DNA from: an uncultured Methylococcaceae bacterium
GTDB lineage: Bacteria; Pseudomonadota; Gammaproteobacteria; Methylococcales; Methylococcaceae
DNA: 34,231 nucleotides
Reading direction: 5' to 3'
NCBI GenBank assembly: GCA_903934875.1
Contig: CAIZPP010000165.1
Span: 1-34,231 of the forward strand
Under the pieces are notes generated by a model. The model saw only the letters and a program-made list of their open reading frames with translations, ran no database searches and was not told the origin of the DNA. Positions within the stretch are counted from its first letter, which is position 1, and the number at the start of each line of letters is the position of its first letter. Positions 9,223 to 17,827 of the stretch are shown here, one piece after another. Position numbers and translations under genes: made by a program.

Positions 9223-9981
9223 ATGAGCGAAGCACCCGACACCCTATCCAAACGTCGGCGCGGTATTTACCTGCTGCCGAACCTGTTCACCACAGCCGCT
9301 TTGTTTGCGGGTTTCTACGCCATTACGGCGGCGTTGAAGCATCACTACGAACTGGCCGCAATTGCCATCTTCGTCGCGATGATTCTGGACGGCATGGATG
9401 GGCGCGTCGCCCGCATGACGAATACGCAAAGTGCATTCGGGGCCGAATACGACAGCATGGCGGATATGATCTCCTTTGGCGCTGCCCCCGCGCTAGTCCT
9501 TTACATCTGGTCCTTGGCCGAATTGGGCAAACTGGGCTGGGTTGCGGCCTTCGTCCATTGTGCCGGTGCCGCGTTGCGGCTGGCGCGTTTCAACACCCAA
9601 ATAGGCACGGCGGACAAGCGCTTCTTCCAAGGTTTGCCCAGTCCTTCCGCCGCCGCCATATTGGCCGGTTTCGTCTGGCTTTGCGCACAATACGAGGTTA
9701 ACGGCGACAATCTGTTGGTGGTTTACACCGCAGCCGTATTGGCCATTGCCACCGGTCTGTTGATGGTCAGCAATTTTCGCTACTACAGCTTCAAGGATGT
9801 GGACTTGCGCGGCAGAATGCCGTTTTTGAAAGCCATCATCATCATGTTGGCCTTCGCAGTCGGCTTCGCCAATCCGCCGTTGACCCTATTTCTGTTTTTC
9901 ATGGGTTATGCCATATCCGGACCTACCGTCACGTTGATAAGTTTGCGCCGCAAGCGTCGAGTTGACCATCGTAAGGTTTGA
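9223..9981 (+). CDS. pssA: CDP-diacylglycerol--serine O-phosphatidyltransferase
   Basis: An inner-membrane enzyme that makes phosphatidylserine from CDP-diacylglycerol and serine, the entry to phosphatidylethanolamine. The 252-residue product has the complete CDP-alcohol phosphotransferase signature DG-x2-AR-x8-G-x3-D-x3-D at residues 59-81 (Asp59, Gly60, Ala63, Arg64, Gly73, Asp77, Asp81), and multiple membrane helices, for example LFTTAALFAGFYAI, VVYTAAVLAIATGLLM and IIIMLAFAVGFA. It is the integral type II enzyme and not the E. coli type. The ilvC-pssA-leuA order is common in gammaproteobacteria and related groups; here leuA is separated from pssA by 2.7 kb of accessory DNA. AAGG lies 12 bases before the ATG. 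Confidence 0.95.
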   Translation: MSEAPDTLSKRRRGIYLLPNLFTTAALFAGFYAITAALKHHYELAAIAIFVAMILDGMDGRVARMTNTQSAFGAEYDSMADMISFGAAPALVLYIWSLAELGKLGWVAAFVHCAGAALRLARFNTQIGTADKRFFQGLPSPSAAAILAGFVWLCAQYEVNGDNLLVVYTAAVLAIATGLLMVSNFRYYSFKDVDLRGRMPFLKAIIIMLAFAVGFANPPLTLFLFFMGYAISGPTVTLISLRRKRRVDHRKV

Positions 9982-10023
9982 GTGTCACGAATATAGCGTT
10001 TTCAACATAAAAGTGAATTTTCA

Positions 10024-10707
10024 ATGGCCCGTGCGAAACAAACCAAAGGCAAATGTGCTTTCTGCGAACAGGAAATTGCCAAGGCTAGTGTGGTAAAGCA
10101 TCTGGCAGCTTGTGCATCGTGGCAAGCAGCAATAGCCGAAGCCGAGGGTTCCAAACGGAAAAGCGAACCCCTTTGCCATTTGCGTGTGCAAGCGAAGGGC
10201 CAGCCGCAATACTGGCTAAATTTGGAAATTCGCGGGTCGGCCACTTTGAAACAGCTAGATCATTACATGCGGGAGATTTGGTTGGAATGCTGCGGGCATA
10301 TGAGTCAGTTTTCTTACGGCGGATGGGGTGGTCAGGAAATCTCTAATGGCTGCACGATTGGCAAAGCCTTGGAATTCCAGGACGAGCTAACCCACCTCTA
10401 CGATTTTGGCACCGAGTCGATCACCTTGATAAAATTGGTCGGGGATCGCAAAGGCAGAGCCGTCACGTCCCATCCGATTACGCTTCTCATGCGTAACATT
10501 CCACCGGTCTATGAATGTCAGGAATGCCAGCAAGCTGCCGCTTGGTTATGCATGGAATGTGTGATCGAAGACGGGGTTATGGGAACTCTCTGCGAACTTC
10601 ACGCTGGAAACCATCCCCATGAAGAATATGGCGAACTCATACCCATGGTGAACTCGCCACGCCTAGGGTTGTGCGGTTACACTGGCCCGGCGGAGCCGCC
10701 GTATTAG
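10024..10707 (+). CDS. pRiA4b ORF-3-like domain protein with zinc-binding ends
   Basis: The central part (about residues 55-145) matches the plasmid pRiA4b ORF-3-like domain: YWLNLEIRGSATLKQLDHYM, then EIWLECCGHMSQF and LTHLYDFGTESITLIKLV. The N-terminus has a possible zinc site (Cys11, Cys14, with His and Cys near 25-30) and the C-terminus a second one with YECQECQQAA, LCMEC and CELH. The domain occurs on plasmids and mobile DNA and its function is unknown. It lies between pssA and the AT-rich ATPase module, and copies of AGCGTTTTCA flank it at 9995-10004 and 10717-10726 in the same orientation, so it may have arrived with the neighbouring accessory DNA. Confidence 0.75.
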   Translation: MARAKQTKGKCAFCEQEIAKASVVKHLAACASWQAAIAEAEGSKRKSEPLCHLRVQAKGQPQYWLNLEIRGSATLKQLDHYMREIWLECCGHMSQFSYGGWGGQEISNGCTIGKALEFQDELTHLYDFGTESITLIKLVGDRKGRAVTSHPITLLMRNIPPVYECQECQQAAAWLCMECVIEDGVMGTLCELHAGNHPHEEYGELIPMVNSPRLGLCGYTGPAEPPY

Positions 10708-10818
10708 GCCAAAGACAGCGTTTTCATTTTTAAAATTTACCTAATAAAGGATATTCAGTTAACTATTCAGGTCAATCGAATAACCTGCACTACCCTACCC
10801 ACTATCAAGTATTTTTTT

Positions 10819-10838
10819 GATGTTGAAAACGCTGTAAC
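10819..10838 (+). promoter_or_regulatory. 20-bp element shared with the response-regulator leader
   Basis: GATGTTGAAAACGCTGTAAC ends 16 bases before the ATPase start and matches 16991-17010 in 19 of 20 positions; weak similarity (CTATCAA) extends further upstream in both. The core TGAAAACGCT also occurs inverted at 9995-10004 and 10717-10726. It could be an operator, a promoter-linked element or the end of a small repeat. Confidence 0.45.
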
Positions 10839-10854
10839 GTAGGATAAATCAACA

Positions 10855-12103
10855 ATGAGCAAAATAAAAATAAACAATTTTGGCCCCATTAAACAAGGAT
10901 ATCAGGACAATGATGGCTGGATGGATGTAAAGAAAGTGACGCTGTTTATCGGTAATCAGGGTTCAGGGAAAAGCACGGTAGCCAAATTAATTTCAACGTT
11001 CAGTTGGATTGAAAAAGCCTTAACTCGGGGTGACTTTGACATTAAATGGTTTACGGAAGAGAATAAATTTAGAGATACTTATTGCTCGTATCAAAGGCTT
11101 CAAAACTATTTTTTAGATTCTTTTGGAATATGCCACTCAGATATAAAATACCTAGGAAACTCCTATTATATGGATTACACAAATAATAGTTTAGCTATAA
11201 AAGAAATCTCTAAACCAGTCTATTCATTGCCGCAAATTATGTATGTTCCGGCTGAAAGAAATTTCATCAGCACCGTCAAAAGCCCAAAATTGTTAAAACT
11301 TTCTTCTGCTCCATTGATTGATTTTTTGACCGAGTTTGATAACGCAAAAAATGAGATAAAAGGGGAATTGAATCTTCCCATAAACAATACCTTAATAGAA
11401 TATGATAAATTAAATAATATAATTAATATCAAAGGAAATGATTACAAGGTTTTTTTTAACCGAAGCTTCCAGCAGTTTTCAATCAGTTGTTCCGCTATAT
11501 CTGGTGTCATGGTATCTAGCTAATTCAATAAAAGAGAAGGTTGAAACTAACAAAAAGCCTATGAGTAGCGACGAGTTGGATCGTTTTAAAAAAGGTGTCG
11601 CCGGAATATGGTCGAACGACAATTTGACTGATGAACAGAGAAGAGCGGCATTGTCGGTGCTATCGTCAAAATTTAATAAAACTGCTTTTATAAATATCGT
11701 GGAAGAGCCTGAGCAAAACCTCTTTCCCAGTTCACAAAGACAAGTGCTGAATAGTTTAGTGGCGTTTAATAATATGAGCCATGGAAATAAGCTAATCATA
11801 ACAACACCCAGTCCCTATATCATCAATTATCTGACATTGGCAATTAAATCAGAACAATTAAATCGTAAAATTGCAGAAATAAATCAACCCGAATTAAATA
11901 AAAGACTATATGATATAGTACCTTTAGCATCTTTGCTTAAAGCAGATGACTGTGTAATATATGAAATTGACGATAAGGGAAACATTGTAAAGCTTGATAC
12001 CTACCAAGGATTGCCGTCAGATGAAAACAAACTTAACCAAAAAATGGCTGAGGGCAATGAGCTATTTGCTGAATTACTGGAGATTGAAGACCTATGCCAG
12101 TAG
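10855..12103 (+). pseudogene. AAA/ABC-type ATPase (OLD/RecF-like), frameshifted at a T8 tract
   Basis: An ATPase of the AAA_15/AAA_21-like, SMC-related group often found in defence or toxin modules. The first frame (10855-11523) starts MSKIKINNFGPIKQGYQ and carries Walker A GNQGSGKST and the Q-loop-like MYVPAERNFIS. At the run of eight T at 11450-11457 the frame is lost; the continuation, one base out, begins LTEASSSFQSVVPLYLVS (signature-like) and holds Walker B in INIVEEPEQNLFPSSQ, ending at 12103. Seven T would join the two halves to a ~415-residue protein. The usual H-loop TTHSPYI reads TTPSPYI, so the conserved His is Pro, a further sign of decay. The region is clearly more AT-rich than its neighbours, suggesting transfer. 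The family is well supported; the role in phage defence is inference. Confidence 0.75.
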
Positions 12104-12358
12104 GTTGTTTGGAAGACCTATGCCATTGGACTTTTTGACTGCACCCTGCACTAGAGCTAAGGGAGAACTCAACTTACAATTACGATTAATAAATTCAAGG
12201 AGAATCATGGTATTACGCAGTTTGATACCGTGGAAGCCTATGTTTGCAACAAACAAAGACCTTTGGTTGTGACTAGCATCAACAGCGAAGCCCAACGATT
12301 TAGAGAGGACACCGGCCTTCTTCTAAAGGCAAATAGAGTGATTTCGATTGAAAACTAA
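12094..12358 (+). pseudogene. Remnant of a small partner gene of the ATPase
   Basis: An ATG at 12094 overlaps the end of the ATPase gene but its frame (MPVGCLEDLCHWTF) stops at 12136. Protein-like sequence continues in a second frame (LDFLTAPCTRAKGE, about 12124-12166) and then in a third from about 12161 to the TAA at 12356-12358, where 65 residues read like a real protein (ITINKFKENHGITQFDTVEA, then RPLVVTSINSEAQRF and GLLLKANRVISIEN). Joined, they would give about 85 residues. At least two indels are needed, so it is probably a decayed gene, or the assembly is poor here. No family is recognised. Confidence 0.4.
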
Positions 12359-12665
12359 TCTCCTTTTTTCCTTGTGAATGACACTGTAGCCTAAAAGGCC
12401 GCGATGCTTTTTTCGACAGAAACTAGGCAAGCCATGTCATAACCTGCTATAGTAGCGGTTAGGACAACCGCAATGATACATAAACCATCCCTCAATCAGA
12501 CATTAGCGCTCCATTCTCAGCCGTTGGCCGAGATGCTGCATCGCGCTCTGCTGCCCAGCATGGGCAAACATCGACGCGCAACCGCAATACTGTAAAAAAA
12601 ATCCCAAACCGAACACTGGCCGGCATCCCTTGATGATGGGGCGGCAGTTATATTGGAGCAATCTG
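12359..12665. other. Gap before leuA without a gene
   Basis: These 307 bases hold no credible open frame. A small stem GCGGTT/AACCGC (12455-12460 with 12466-12471) is present, but there is no leucine-rich leader peptide, no T-box features and no terminator next to it, so attenuation control of leuA is not supported. TATAGT at about 12448 could be a -10 element, without a good -35. Confidence 0.4.
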
Positions 12666-14222
12666 ATGAGCGACAAACTGATTATTTTTGACACCACCCT
12701 GCGCGACGGCGAGCAAAGCCCTGGAGCCTCCATGACTCGCGATGAAAAAGTACGCATCGCCAAGGCACTGGAGCGGCTTAAAGTCGACATTATTGAGGCC
12801 GGTTTTCCGGCGGCCAGCCCTGGCGATTTCGAGTCTGTCCAAGCGGTTGCCCGCACAGTGAAAAACAGCATCGTTTGCGGTCTGGCCAGGGCCAAGGACG
12901 ATGACATAGACCGTGCGGGGGAGGCATTGAAGGATGCCCAGCATTCGCGCATCCACACGTTCATCGCCACCTCGCCCCTGCACATGCTGCACAAGCTCAA
13001 AATGACCGAGGACCAGGTGGTCGAAAATGCCGTGCGGGCCGTCAAAAGAGCCCGGCAGTTCACCGACAATGTGGAGTTTTCCCCGGAAGACGCGGGCCGC
13101 TCGGAAGAAGATTTCCTGTGCCGGGTGTTGGAGGCTGTCATTAAAGCCGGTGCGCGGACCTTGAACATTCCCGATACCGTAGGCTACGCGATGCCGGAGC
13201 AGTTCGGCAGGCTGATCGCGCGTCTGCGCGAACGGATTCCCAATTCCGACCAAGCAATTTTCTCCGTCCATTGCCATAACGATCTCGGCCTCGCAGTGGC
13301 CAACTCCCTGTCTGCCGTGGTCAATGGTGCGCGCCAAGTGGAATGCACCATCAACGGGCTTGGCGAACGCGCCGGCAATGCCGCATTGGAGGAAATCGTG
13401 ATGGCGGTGAAAACCCGCAAGGATTTCTTTCCTTGCCATACCGATATCGACACGCGGGAAATTGTCCCCTGTTCCAAGTTGGTTTCCAGCATCACTGGTT
13501 TTCCTGTGCAGCCCAATAAAGCCATTGTCGGCATCAACGCCTTCGCCCACGAATCCGGCATCCATCAAGACGGTGTCATCAAGCACCGGGAGACCTATGA
13601 AATCATGCGGGCGGAGGAAGTCGGTTGGAGTGCCAACCGCATGGTGCTGGGCAAACATTCGGGCCGCAATGCCTTCCGCGCCCGCATGGCCGAATTGGGG
13701 GCGGAATTTGTGTCCGAGGGAGAACTTAACTCTGTTTTTCTAAAATTCAAGCAATTGGCCGATAAGAAGCATGAAATCTTCGACGAAGACTTGCAGTCGC
13801 TATTGAACGAGGCCGATGCCGAATCTTCGGAGGATGAGTTTGTGAAGCTGGTGGCATTGGACTTTTCATCCGGCATGGGCGAAAGACCCCAGGCAAGGGT
13901 GACGATCAAGGCCGGACAGCAGGAACACCAAGCGGATTTCTCCGCCAGCGGGGGAGTGGTCGATGCCAGCCTGAGGGCTATCGAATCGCTATTGAACACC
14001 GAGGCTAAACTCACCCTCTATTCCGTCAACAATATCACCAGCGGTACCGATGCCCAGGGAGAGGTCACCGTGCGCTTGGAAAAAGACGGTTGCATTGTCA
14101 ACGGGCTAGGTGCCGACACCGACATCGTGATTGCCTCGGCAAAGGCTTATATCAATGCAGTCAATAAATTGCAGGCCGGCAATAAGCGCATGCATCCACA
14201 AGTCAATGCAGTTGAAGTGTAA
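12666..14222 (+). CDS. leuA: 2-isopropylmalate synthase
   Basis: The first committed step of leucine synthesis: condenses acetyl-CoA with 2-oxoisovalerate. The 518-residue product is the standard long form. The catalytic barrel opens with [15 protein letters not shown] (Asp9 to Asp14, including the metal-binding Asp and Arg), has the metal-ligand pair His202/His204 in SVHCHNDLG and the signature [13 protein letters not shown]; the C-terminal part is the regulatory domain for leucine feedback, with [16 protein letters not shown]. Start chosen at 12666 because GGAG lies 9 bases upstream; an in-frame ATG at 12630 would add 12 unrelated residues. It is followed after 8 bases by the uracil-DNA glycosylase gene. 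Confidence 0.97.
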   Translation: MSDKLIIFDTTLRDGEQSPGASMTRDEKVRIAKALERLKVDIIEAGFPAASPGDFESVQAVARTVKNSIVCGLARAKDDDIDRAGEALKDAQHSRIHTFIATSPLHMLHKLKMTEDQVVENAVRAVKRARQFTDNVEFSPEDAGRSEEDFLCRVLEAVIKAGARTLNIPDTVGYAMPEQFGRLIARLRERIPNSDQAIFSVHCHNDLGLAVANSLSAVVNGARQVECTINGLGERAGNAALEEIVMAVKTRKDFFPCHTDIDTREIVPCSKLVSSITGFPVQPNKAIVGINAFAHESGIHQDGVIKHRETYEIMRAEEVGWSANRMVLGKHSGRNAFRARMAELGAEFVSEGELNSVFLKFKQLADKKHEIFDEDLQSLLNEADAESSEDEFVKLVALDFSSGMGERPQARVTIKAGQQEHQADFSASGGVVDASLRAIESLLNTEAKLTLYSVNNITSGTDAQGEVTVRLEKDGCIVNGLGADTDIVIASAKAYINAVNKLQAGNKRMHPQVNAVEV

Positions 14223-14230
14223 GTAAAAGC

Positions 14231-15133
14231 ATGGCAGTTGAAGAAAATACACGGCTGTTGTATCTGGATGCCATGGATATACAGACGTGGCAACTGCGCT
14301 TGCAAACATCTGGTTGTAGGGCTGCTGGTCACGGCACTGCCGTTGAATTAAGCGCTGAGGTGCAACCCCCTCGCAAGCTCCCCGGGCAATCTGAATCTGT
14401 AGTGGCGGGTTCGGAACCCGCCACTACTTTGCCACCTATTGATTGCCCCCATCCCACAAGCCCTTGCGCTACGCTCCCTCCCACGTTGAGGGAAGGAGTG
14501 AATTCAACTGCATTGCAGGCACCGGCCGCCCCATCCCATGCCTCCGCGATGAAAACCCAATCACCCCTCTCCAGTTGCAACTGGGAAGAACTCCAGGCCC
14601 GAGTCGCCTCCTGCACCGCCTGCGCCTTGCACCAAACCCGCACACAGACAGTGTTTGGCACGGGCGACCGCTGCGCCGAGTGGATGGTGATCGGCGAGGC
14701 ACCTGGGGAGCAGGAAGACTTGCAGGGCGAACCTTTCGTCGGACGGGCCGGGCTTTTGCTCAACGAGATGCTGAGGGCCATCGGCTTGGACCGGGAGCGA
14801 GTCTTCATCGCCAACATACTGAAATGCCGACCACCGAAAAACCGGGATCCCCAAGTGGACGAAGCATCTGCCTGTGAGGGCTACCTGAAAAAGCAACTGG
14901 CCTTGGTCAAGCCAAGGATCATCCTCGCCGTGGGCCGCGTCGCTGCGCAGAATTTGCTGAAAACCACCACTCCCATCGGCAAATTGCGCGGCATCGTCCA
15001 CGACTACCAAAGTGTGCCATTAGTGGTCACCTACCATCCAGCCTATTTGCTGCGTTCGCCATTGGAAAAGCGCAGAGCTTTCGACGATCTCCGCCTAGCA
15101 CTGCACACCTACCGTAAAACTCTTCGACACTAG
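14231..15133 (+). CDS. Family-4 (Fe-S) uracil-DNA glycosylase with repeat-derived linker
   Basis: Removes uracil from DNA in base excision repair. The catalytic domain is residues ~115-300: four cluster cysteines (Cys128 and Cys131 in CTAC, Cys199 in ILKCRPP, Cys215 in ASACEGY), the active-site motif GEAPGEQEDLQGEPFVGRAG at 155-174 and the late VTYHPAYLLR. The short N-terminal domain (RLLYLDAMDIQTWQ) is typical of proteobacterial forms. Between them, residues ~50-100 look unlike any domain; this stretch is encoded by a REP-like hairpin (14399-14427) and further repeat-like DNA, read as VVAGSEPATT. The linker is therefore repeat-derived and disordered, and the gene still reads through. It lies 8 bases after leuA and 15 bases before rimI. 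Confidence 0.92.
   Translation: MAVEENTRLLYLDAMDIQTWQLRLQTSGCRAAGHGTAVELSAEVQPPRKLPGQSESVVAGSEPATTLPPIDCPHPTSPCATLPPTLREGVNSTALQAPAAPSHASAMKTQSPLSSCNWEELQARVASCTACALHQTRTQTVFGTGDRCAEWMVIGEAPGEQEDLQGEPFVGRAGLLLNEMLRAIGLDRERVFIANILKCRPPKNRDPQVDEASACEGYLKKQLALVKPRIILAVGRVAAQNLLKTTTPIGKLRGIVHDYQSVPLVVTYHPAYLLRSPLEKRRAFDDLRLALHTYRKTLRH
14399..14427. repeat. Perfect 14-bp REP-like hairpin inside a coding region
   Basis: GTAGTGGCGGGTTC (14399-14412) pairs exactly with 14414-14427 around a single central base. It lies in frame in the linker of the uracil-DNA glycosylase gene and resembles the hairpin at 9019-9047. Confidence 0.75.
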
Positions 15134-15148
15134 AGACACCTGCACCCT

Positions 15149-15685
15149 ATGTCCGGCCTTTTTGACACCCTGAGGAGATGGCTTGTGTATGACGCGGATA
15201 GAGAATTTTACGCCAAATTCAACCCCAGCCTAGTGGAGGCCGCCGAATTGGAGTTCAGGCCGATGCGTAAATCCGACCTCAAGGCCATCTCTGCCATTGA
15301 GGAATCCGCTTACGAATTCCCCTGGGAGCCTTCCACGTTTAAAGACTGCATGAGCGTGAACTACTGCTGCTGGGTGGGTGAAAAGCTTGGGCGGATGGTG
15401 GCCTATGGCATCGTCACCGTAGGCGCAGGGGAATCCCATATTCTTAATATTTGCATCTCGCCGGCCATGCAAGGACGGGGTTATGGACGGCGTATGATGG
15501 AAAAGCTCATGGAGGTGGCAAAAAGCCACCATGCCGAAATGATGCTTTTGGAAGTGCGCCCCTCCAATCTAGTCGCCATCAAGCTTTACCAAGACCTAGG
15601 TTTCAACGAAATTGGAACCCGCAAAGCTTATTATCCGGCCAAAAAAGGCCGCGAGGATGCCATTGTCATGGCGCGGATGCTTTAA
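15149..15685 (+). CDS. rimI: Ribosomal protein S18 alanine N-acetyltransferase
   Basis: A GNAT acetyltransferase that modifies the N-terminal alanine of ribosomal protein S18. The 178-residue product carries an N-terminal extension of about 30 residues before the GNAT core, which starts ELEFRPMRKSDL and has AIEESAYEFPWEPSTF, the acetyl-CoA loop ISPAMQGRGYGRRMMEKL and the C-terminal SNLVAIKLYQDLGFNEIGTR with the catalytic Tyr pair region KAYY. These match RimI closely. It follows the glycosylase gene by 15 bases and probably ends the leuA transcription unit. The 240 bases after it hold no gene. Confidence 0.93.
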   Translation: MSGLFDTLRRWLVYDADREFYAKFNPSLVEAAELEFRPMRKSDLKAISAIEESAYEFPWEPSTFKDCMSVNYCCWVGEKLGRMVAYGIVTVGAGESHILNICISPAMQGRGYGRRMMEKLMEVAKSHHAEMMLLEVRPSNLVAIKLYQDLGFNEIGTRKAYYPAKKGREDAIVMARML

Positions 15686-15924
15686 TCCTATGGCCCGGCC
15701 AATCTCCGATTTGAATTAACTTCTTTCCCATCGACTGGTTCGAAACAAACTCCGTGGACGATTTGATTGGCGTAGCCGCTGTTTAGCGGCTAATGCCCCT
15801 AGTGGACAAAAGTGATTAAGTCAGGCTATCTATTGCTTCCAGCCTAGCCATAAAATCATCGTAGTTCATTAAATTTAAACGGCCAGCATGAAAAAAAAAG
15901 CGGGATAACTTCTTCTTCCATGCC

Positions 15925-16908
15925 GTGTTTGAGCAAGGTGTGGATGCTTCACTTTGTGTCAAGCCCAAAACAGGTAAAATTCTTGCCTGCAGCCAGGCTA
16001 TATACAACACCTTGGGATATGACCCAAACAGCCTTTTAGGGCGTTCCATCCGTGAGTTGGCCCCTGACAACCCGGCTGGGGAAATTTGGAATGCCCTTAC
16101 CCATCAGTTTGAATTGTGCGACAGTGACATTGAAGTCCTCCACAGGGATGGCAACCGGGTGCCGATGAGCGCCAGCGCCAAAGTAGTCTGGGGCGACGGA
16201 GGGGAAATCCTTTGCGGTTTGATTATTTTGCGCAAGCGCATAGCCGACGATCCATCCTGGCAGGTCCAGGACAAGAGACTAGCTTATGAAATCTCCGTGG
16301 CCGAAGTGCGCGAGCGCGAGCGAATCGCACGCGGACTGCATGATGTGGTCGGCCAATTGCACACATTACTACAAATGAAATTGGACGAGTTGCAAGATTG
16401 CCATCCTTCGACAGAAGCCAATGCGCTCATTGCGGAAATGTACACCTTGTTAAAACAGGCGATGCAAAGCACCCGCACCGCAACATTCGACCTAAGCAAT
16501 CCCTTGTTGAATCTGTTGGGGCTCAATGCTGCCATCGAGAGCCTAGGCCAAACCCTAGGCCTTCCCCTGTACGTGGAGGGCGGCAACGAACCGCTGCCCT
16601 TGCCGGAACCGGTTCTTGCCGTGGTCTTCCGGGTAGTGCGTGAATTGTTGTTCAATGTATGCAAACATGCGCTGGCACGGCATGTGTCTGTTTCGGTAAA
16701 CCTCCTGGGAGGCAACCTGCTGATTCGCATCGTTGATGACGGCGTGGGGTTTGATGTTGGCGCACTGCCCGGCTTGCGGCCCGAGGGAGGTTATGGGCTG
16801 GCCAGTGTCCGCGCCCAAATGCTATCCCTGGGCGGGCGTTTGGAGATTGACTCCGCACCCGGCGCAGGGTCGCGGATGTTAATCAGCCTGCCCCTTTCGG
16901 CAGGGTGA
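15925..16908 (+). CDS. PAS-domain histidine kinase of the NarL/FixJ-partner class
   Basis: A soluble sensor kinase, 327 residues from the GTG at 15925. Residues ~1-105 form a PAS domain (FEQGVDASLCVKPKTGKIL, GYDPNSLLGRSI, HRDGNRVPM); next comes a HisKA_3 dimerisation domain with phospho-acceptor His139 in RERIARGLHDVVGQLH, then an HATPase with an N-box-like ELLFNVCKHA, the G1 box IVDDGVGFD and G2 GGYGLASVRAQ. No membrane segment or signal peptide. The PAS domain clearly begins earlier: the frame continues upstream through DNFFFHAV to 15892, and an ATG at 15888 followed by nine A would open this frame if there were eight. The true start is thus probably 15888 with the A9 tract out of frame. 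It pairs with the response regulator 124 bases downstream. Confidence 0.85.
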   Translation: MFEQGVDASLCVKPKTGKILACSQAIYNTLGYDPNSLLGRSIRELAPDNPAGEIWNALTHQFELCDSDIEVLHRDGNRVPMSASAKVVWGDGGEILCGLIILRKRIADDPSWQVQDKRLAYEISVAEVRERERIARGLHDVVGQLHTLLQMKLDELQDCHPSTEANALIAEMYTLLKQAMQSTRTATFDLSNPLLNLLGLNAAIESLGQTLGLPLYVEGGNEPLPLPEPVLAVVFRVVRELLFNVCKHALARHVSVSVNLLGGNLLIRIVDDGVGFDVGALPGLRPEGGYGLASVRAQMLSLGGRLEIDSAPGAGSRMLISLPLSAG

Positions 16909-16990
16909 TTTTTTAGCATTTGAACAGTTTTGTCGTTAGCAAGCCAATGGTAGTATGAGCGCTTTCATACCAGCTATCAAATTACTCGGT

Positions 16991-17010
16991 GATGCTGAAA
17001 ACGCTGTAAC
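16991..17010 (+). promoter_or_regulatory. 20-bp element shared with the ATPase leader
   Basis: GATGCTGAAAACGCTGTAAC lies 22 bases before the response-regulator start and matches 10819-10838 in 19 of 20 positions. Both copies are in the same orientation and at similar distance to a start codon. Confidence 0.45.
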
Positions 17011-17032
17011 TAAACAAAAATAGGGGAGCTTC

Positions 17033-17734
17033 ATGGGAATTCGTGTGGTGTTAGCAGATGACCATCTTATCGTCCGGCAAGGCCTCGTGTCTTTGCTGGA
17101 GCGGGAAGCGGATATTCAAGTCGTAGGCCAGGCTGACGACGGCCTTGAACTGATTTATTTGGTTCGCCAACTCAAACCCGATGTGGCGGTGACCGACATC
17201 ACGATGCCGGGACTGAACGGGTTCGAGGCCATCCATCGGATTGTAGCCGAAGCCCCCAGACCCAAGATAGTTTGCCTGTCCGTCCACGGCGATCCACGTC
17301 TGGTCCGGGCGGTGTTGGATAAGGGCGTTTCGGCCTATTTGGTCAAAGGCTGCGCCTATCATGAACTGATCCGGGCGGTGCGCACCGTGATGGACAACCA
17401 AAGCTATCTTTCCCCTGAGTTGGTCAGAGCCGTAGTGCACGATTGCAGGTCAGTTGGCACGGCATCCGAAATGTCAGTCCATATGAATTTGACCTCGCGA
17501 GAGAGGGAAATCGTACAACTGTTCGCAGAAGGCCAGAGCACCCATCAAATCGCCAAACGCTTGCATATCAGCGAAAAGACCGTCGCCAGCCACCGTGAAC
17601 ACATTATGAATAAATTGCAACTCAGCGGCATTGCCGAACTGACCCACTACGCCATCCGCGAAGGTCTTTGCGCCGTTCACCTTCCTTGCCCTGTCCTCAA
17701 GCCGGAGTGCGAGACGGGAACATCGACCTGCTAA
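17033..17734 (+). CDS. NarL/FixJ-family response regulator
   Basis: A 233-residue transcription factor. The receiver domain (1-~120) has the acidic pair Asp9/Asp10, the phospho-accepting Asp55 in VAVTDITMPG, Ser83 in CLSVHGD and Lys105 in AYLVKG. The LuxR-type helix-turn-helix is at ~150-212 (LTSREREIVQLFAEGQSTHQ, then IAKRLHISEKTVASHREHI). An AGGGGAGC ribosome binding site precedes the ATG. It follows the PAS histidine kinase, its obvious partner, and precedes the unusual operon at 18017, which is its most likely target by proximity; that target is inference. Confidence 0.93.
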   Translation: MGIRVVLADDHLIVRQGLVSLLEREADIQVVGQADDGLELIYLVRQLKPDVAVTDITMPGLNGFEAIHRIVAEAPRPKIVCLSVHGDPRLVRAVLDKGVSAYLVKGCAYHELIRAVRTVMDNQSYLSPELVRAVVHDCRSVGTASEMSVHMNLTSREREIVQLFAEGQSTHQIAKRLHISEKTVASHREHIMNKLQLSGIAELTHYAIREGLCAVHLPCPVLKPECETGTSTC

Positions 17735-17798
17735 GCCACCGACGGCGATCACCGTGCGGCAGCACATTTCCCGTTCATTTAAGGCTAAAGTTTGATCG

Positions 17799-17816
17799 AA
17801 AAATCAGATTTTTTCC
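17799..17816 (+). promoter_or_regulatory. 18-bp palindromic motif, copy upstream of the large-protein operon
   Basis: AAAAATCAGATTTTTTCC contains the perfect palindrome AAAAATC-A-GATTTTT and is identical to 28489-28506, which precedes the membrane-protein gene. The identity fades into weaker similarity just downstream. The position, ~200 bases before the 18017 start, fits an operator or activator site. Confidence 0.5.
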
Positions 17817-17827
17817 TATATCAAAAT

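Noticed and set aside
12455-12471. GCGGTT/AACCGC stem as a leuA attenuator
   Set aside because: No leucine-coding leader peptide, no alternative stem and no T-run were found.
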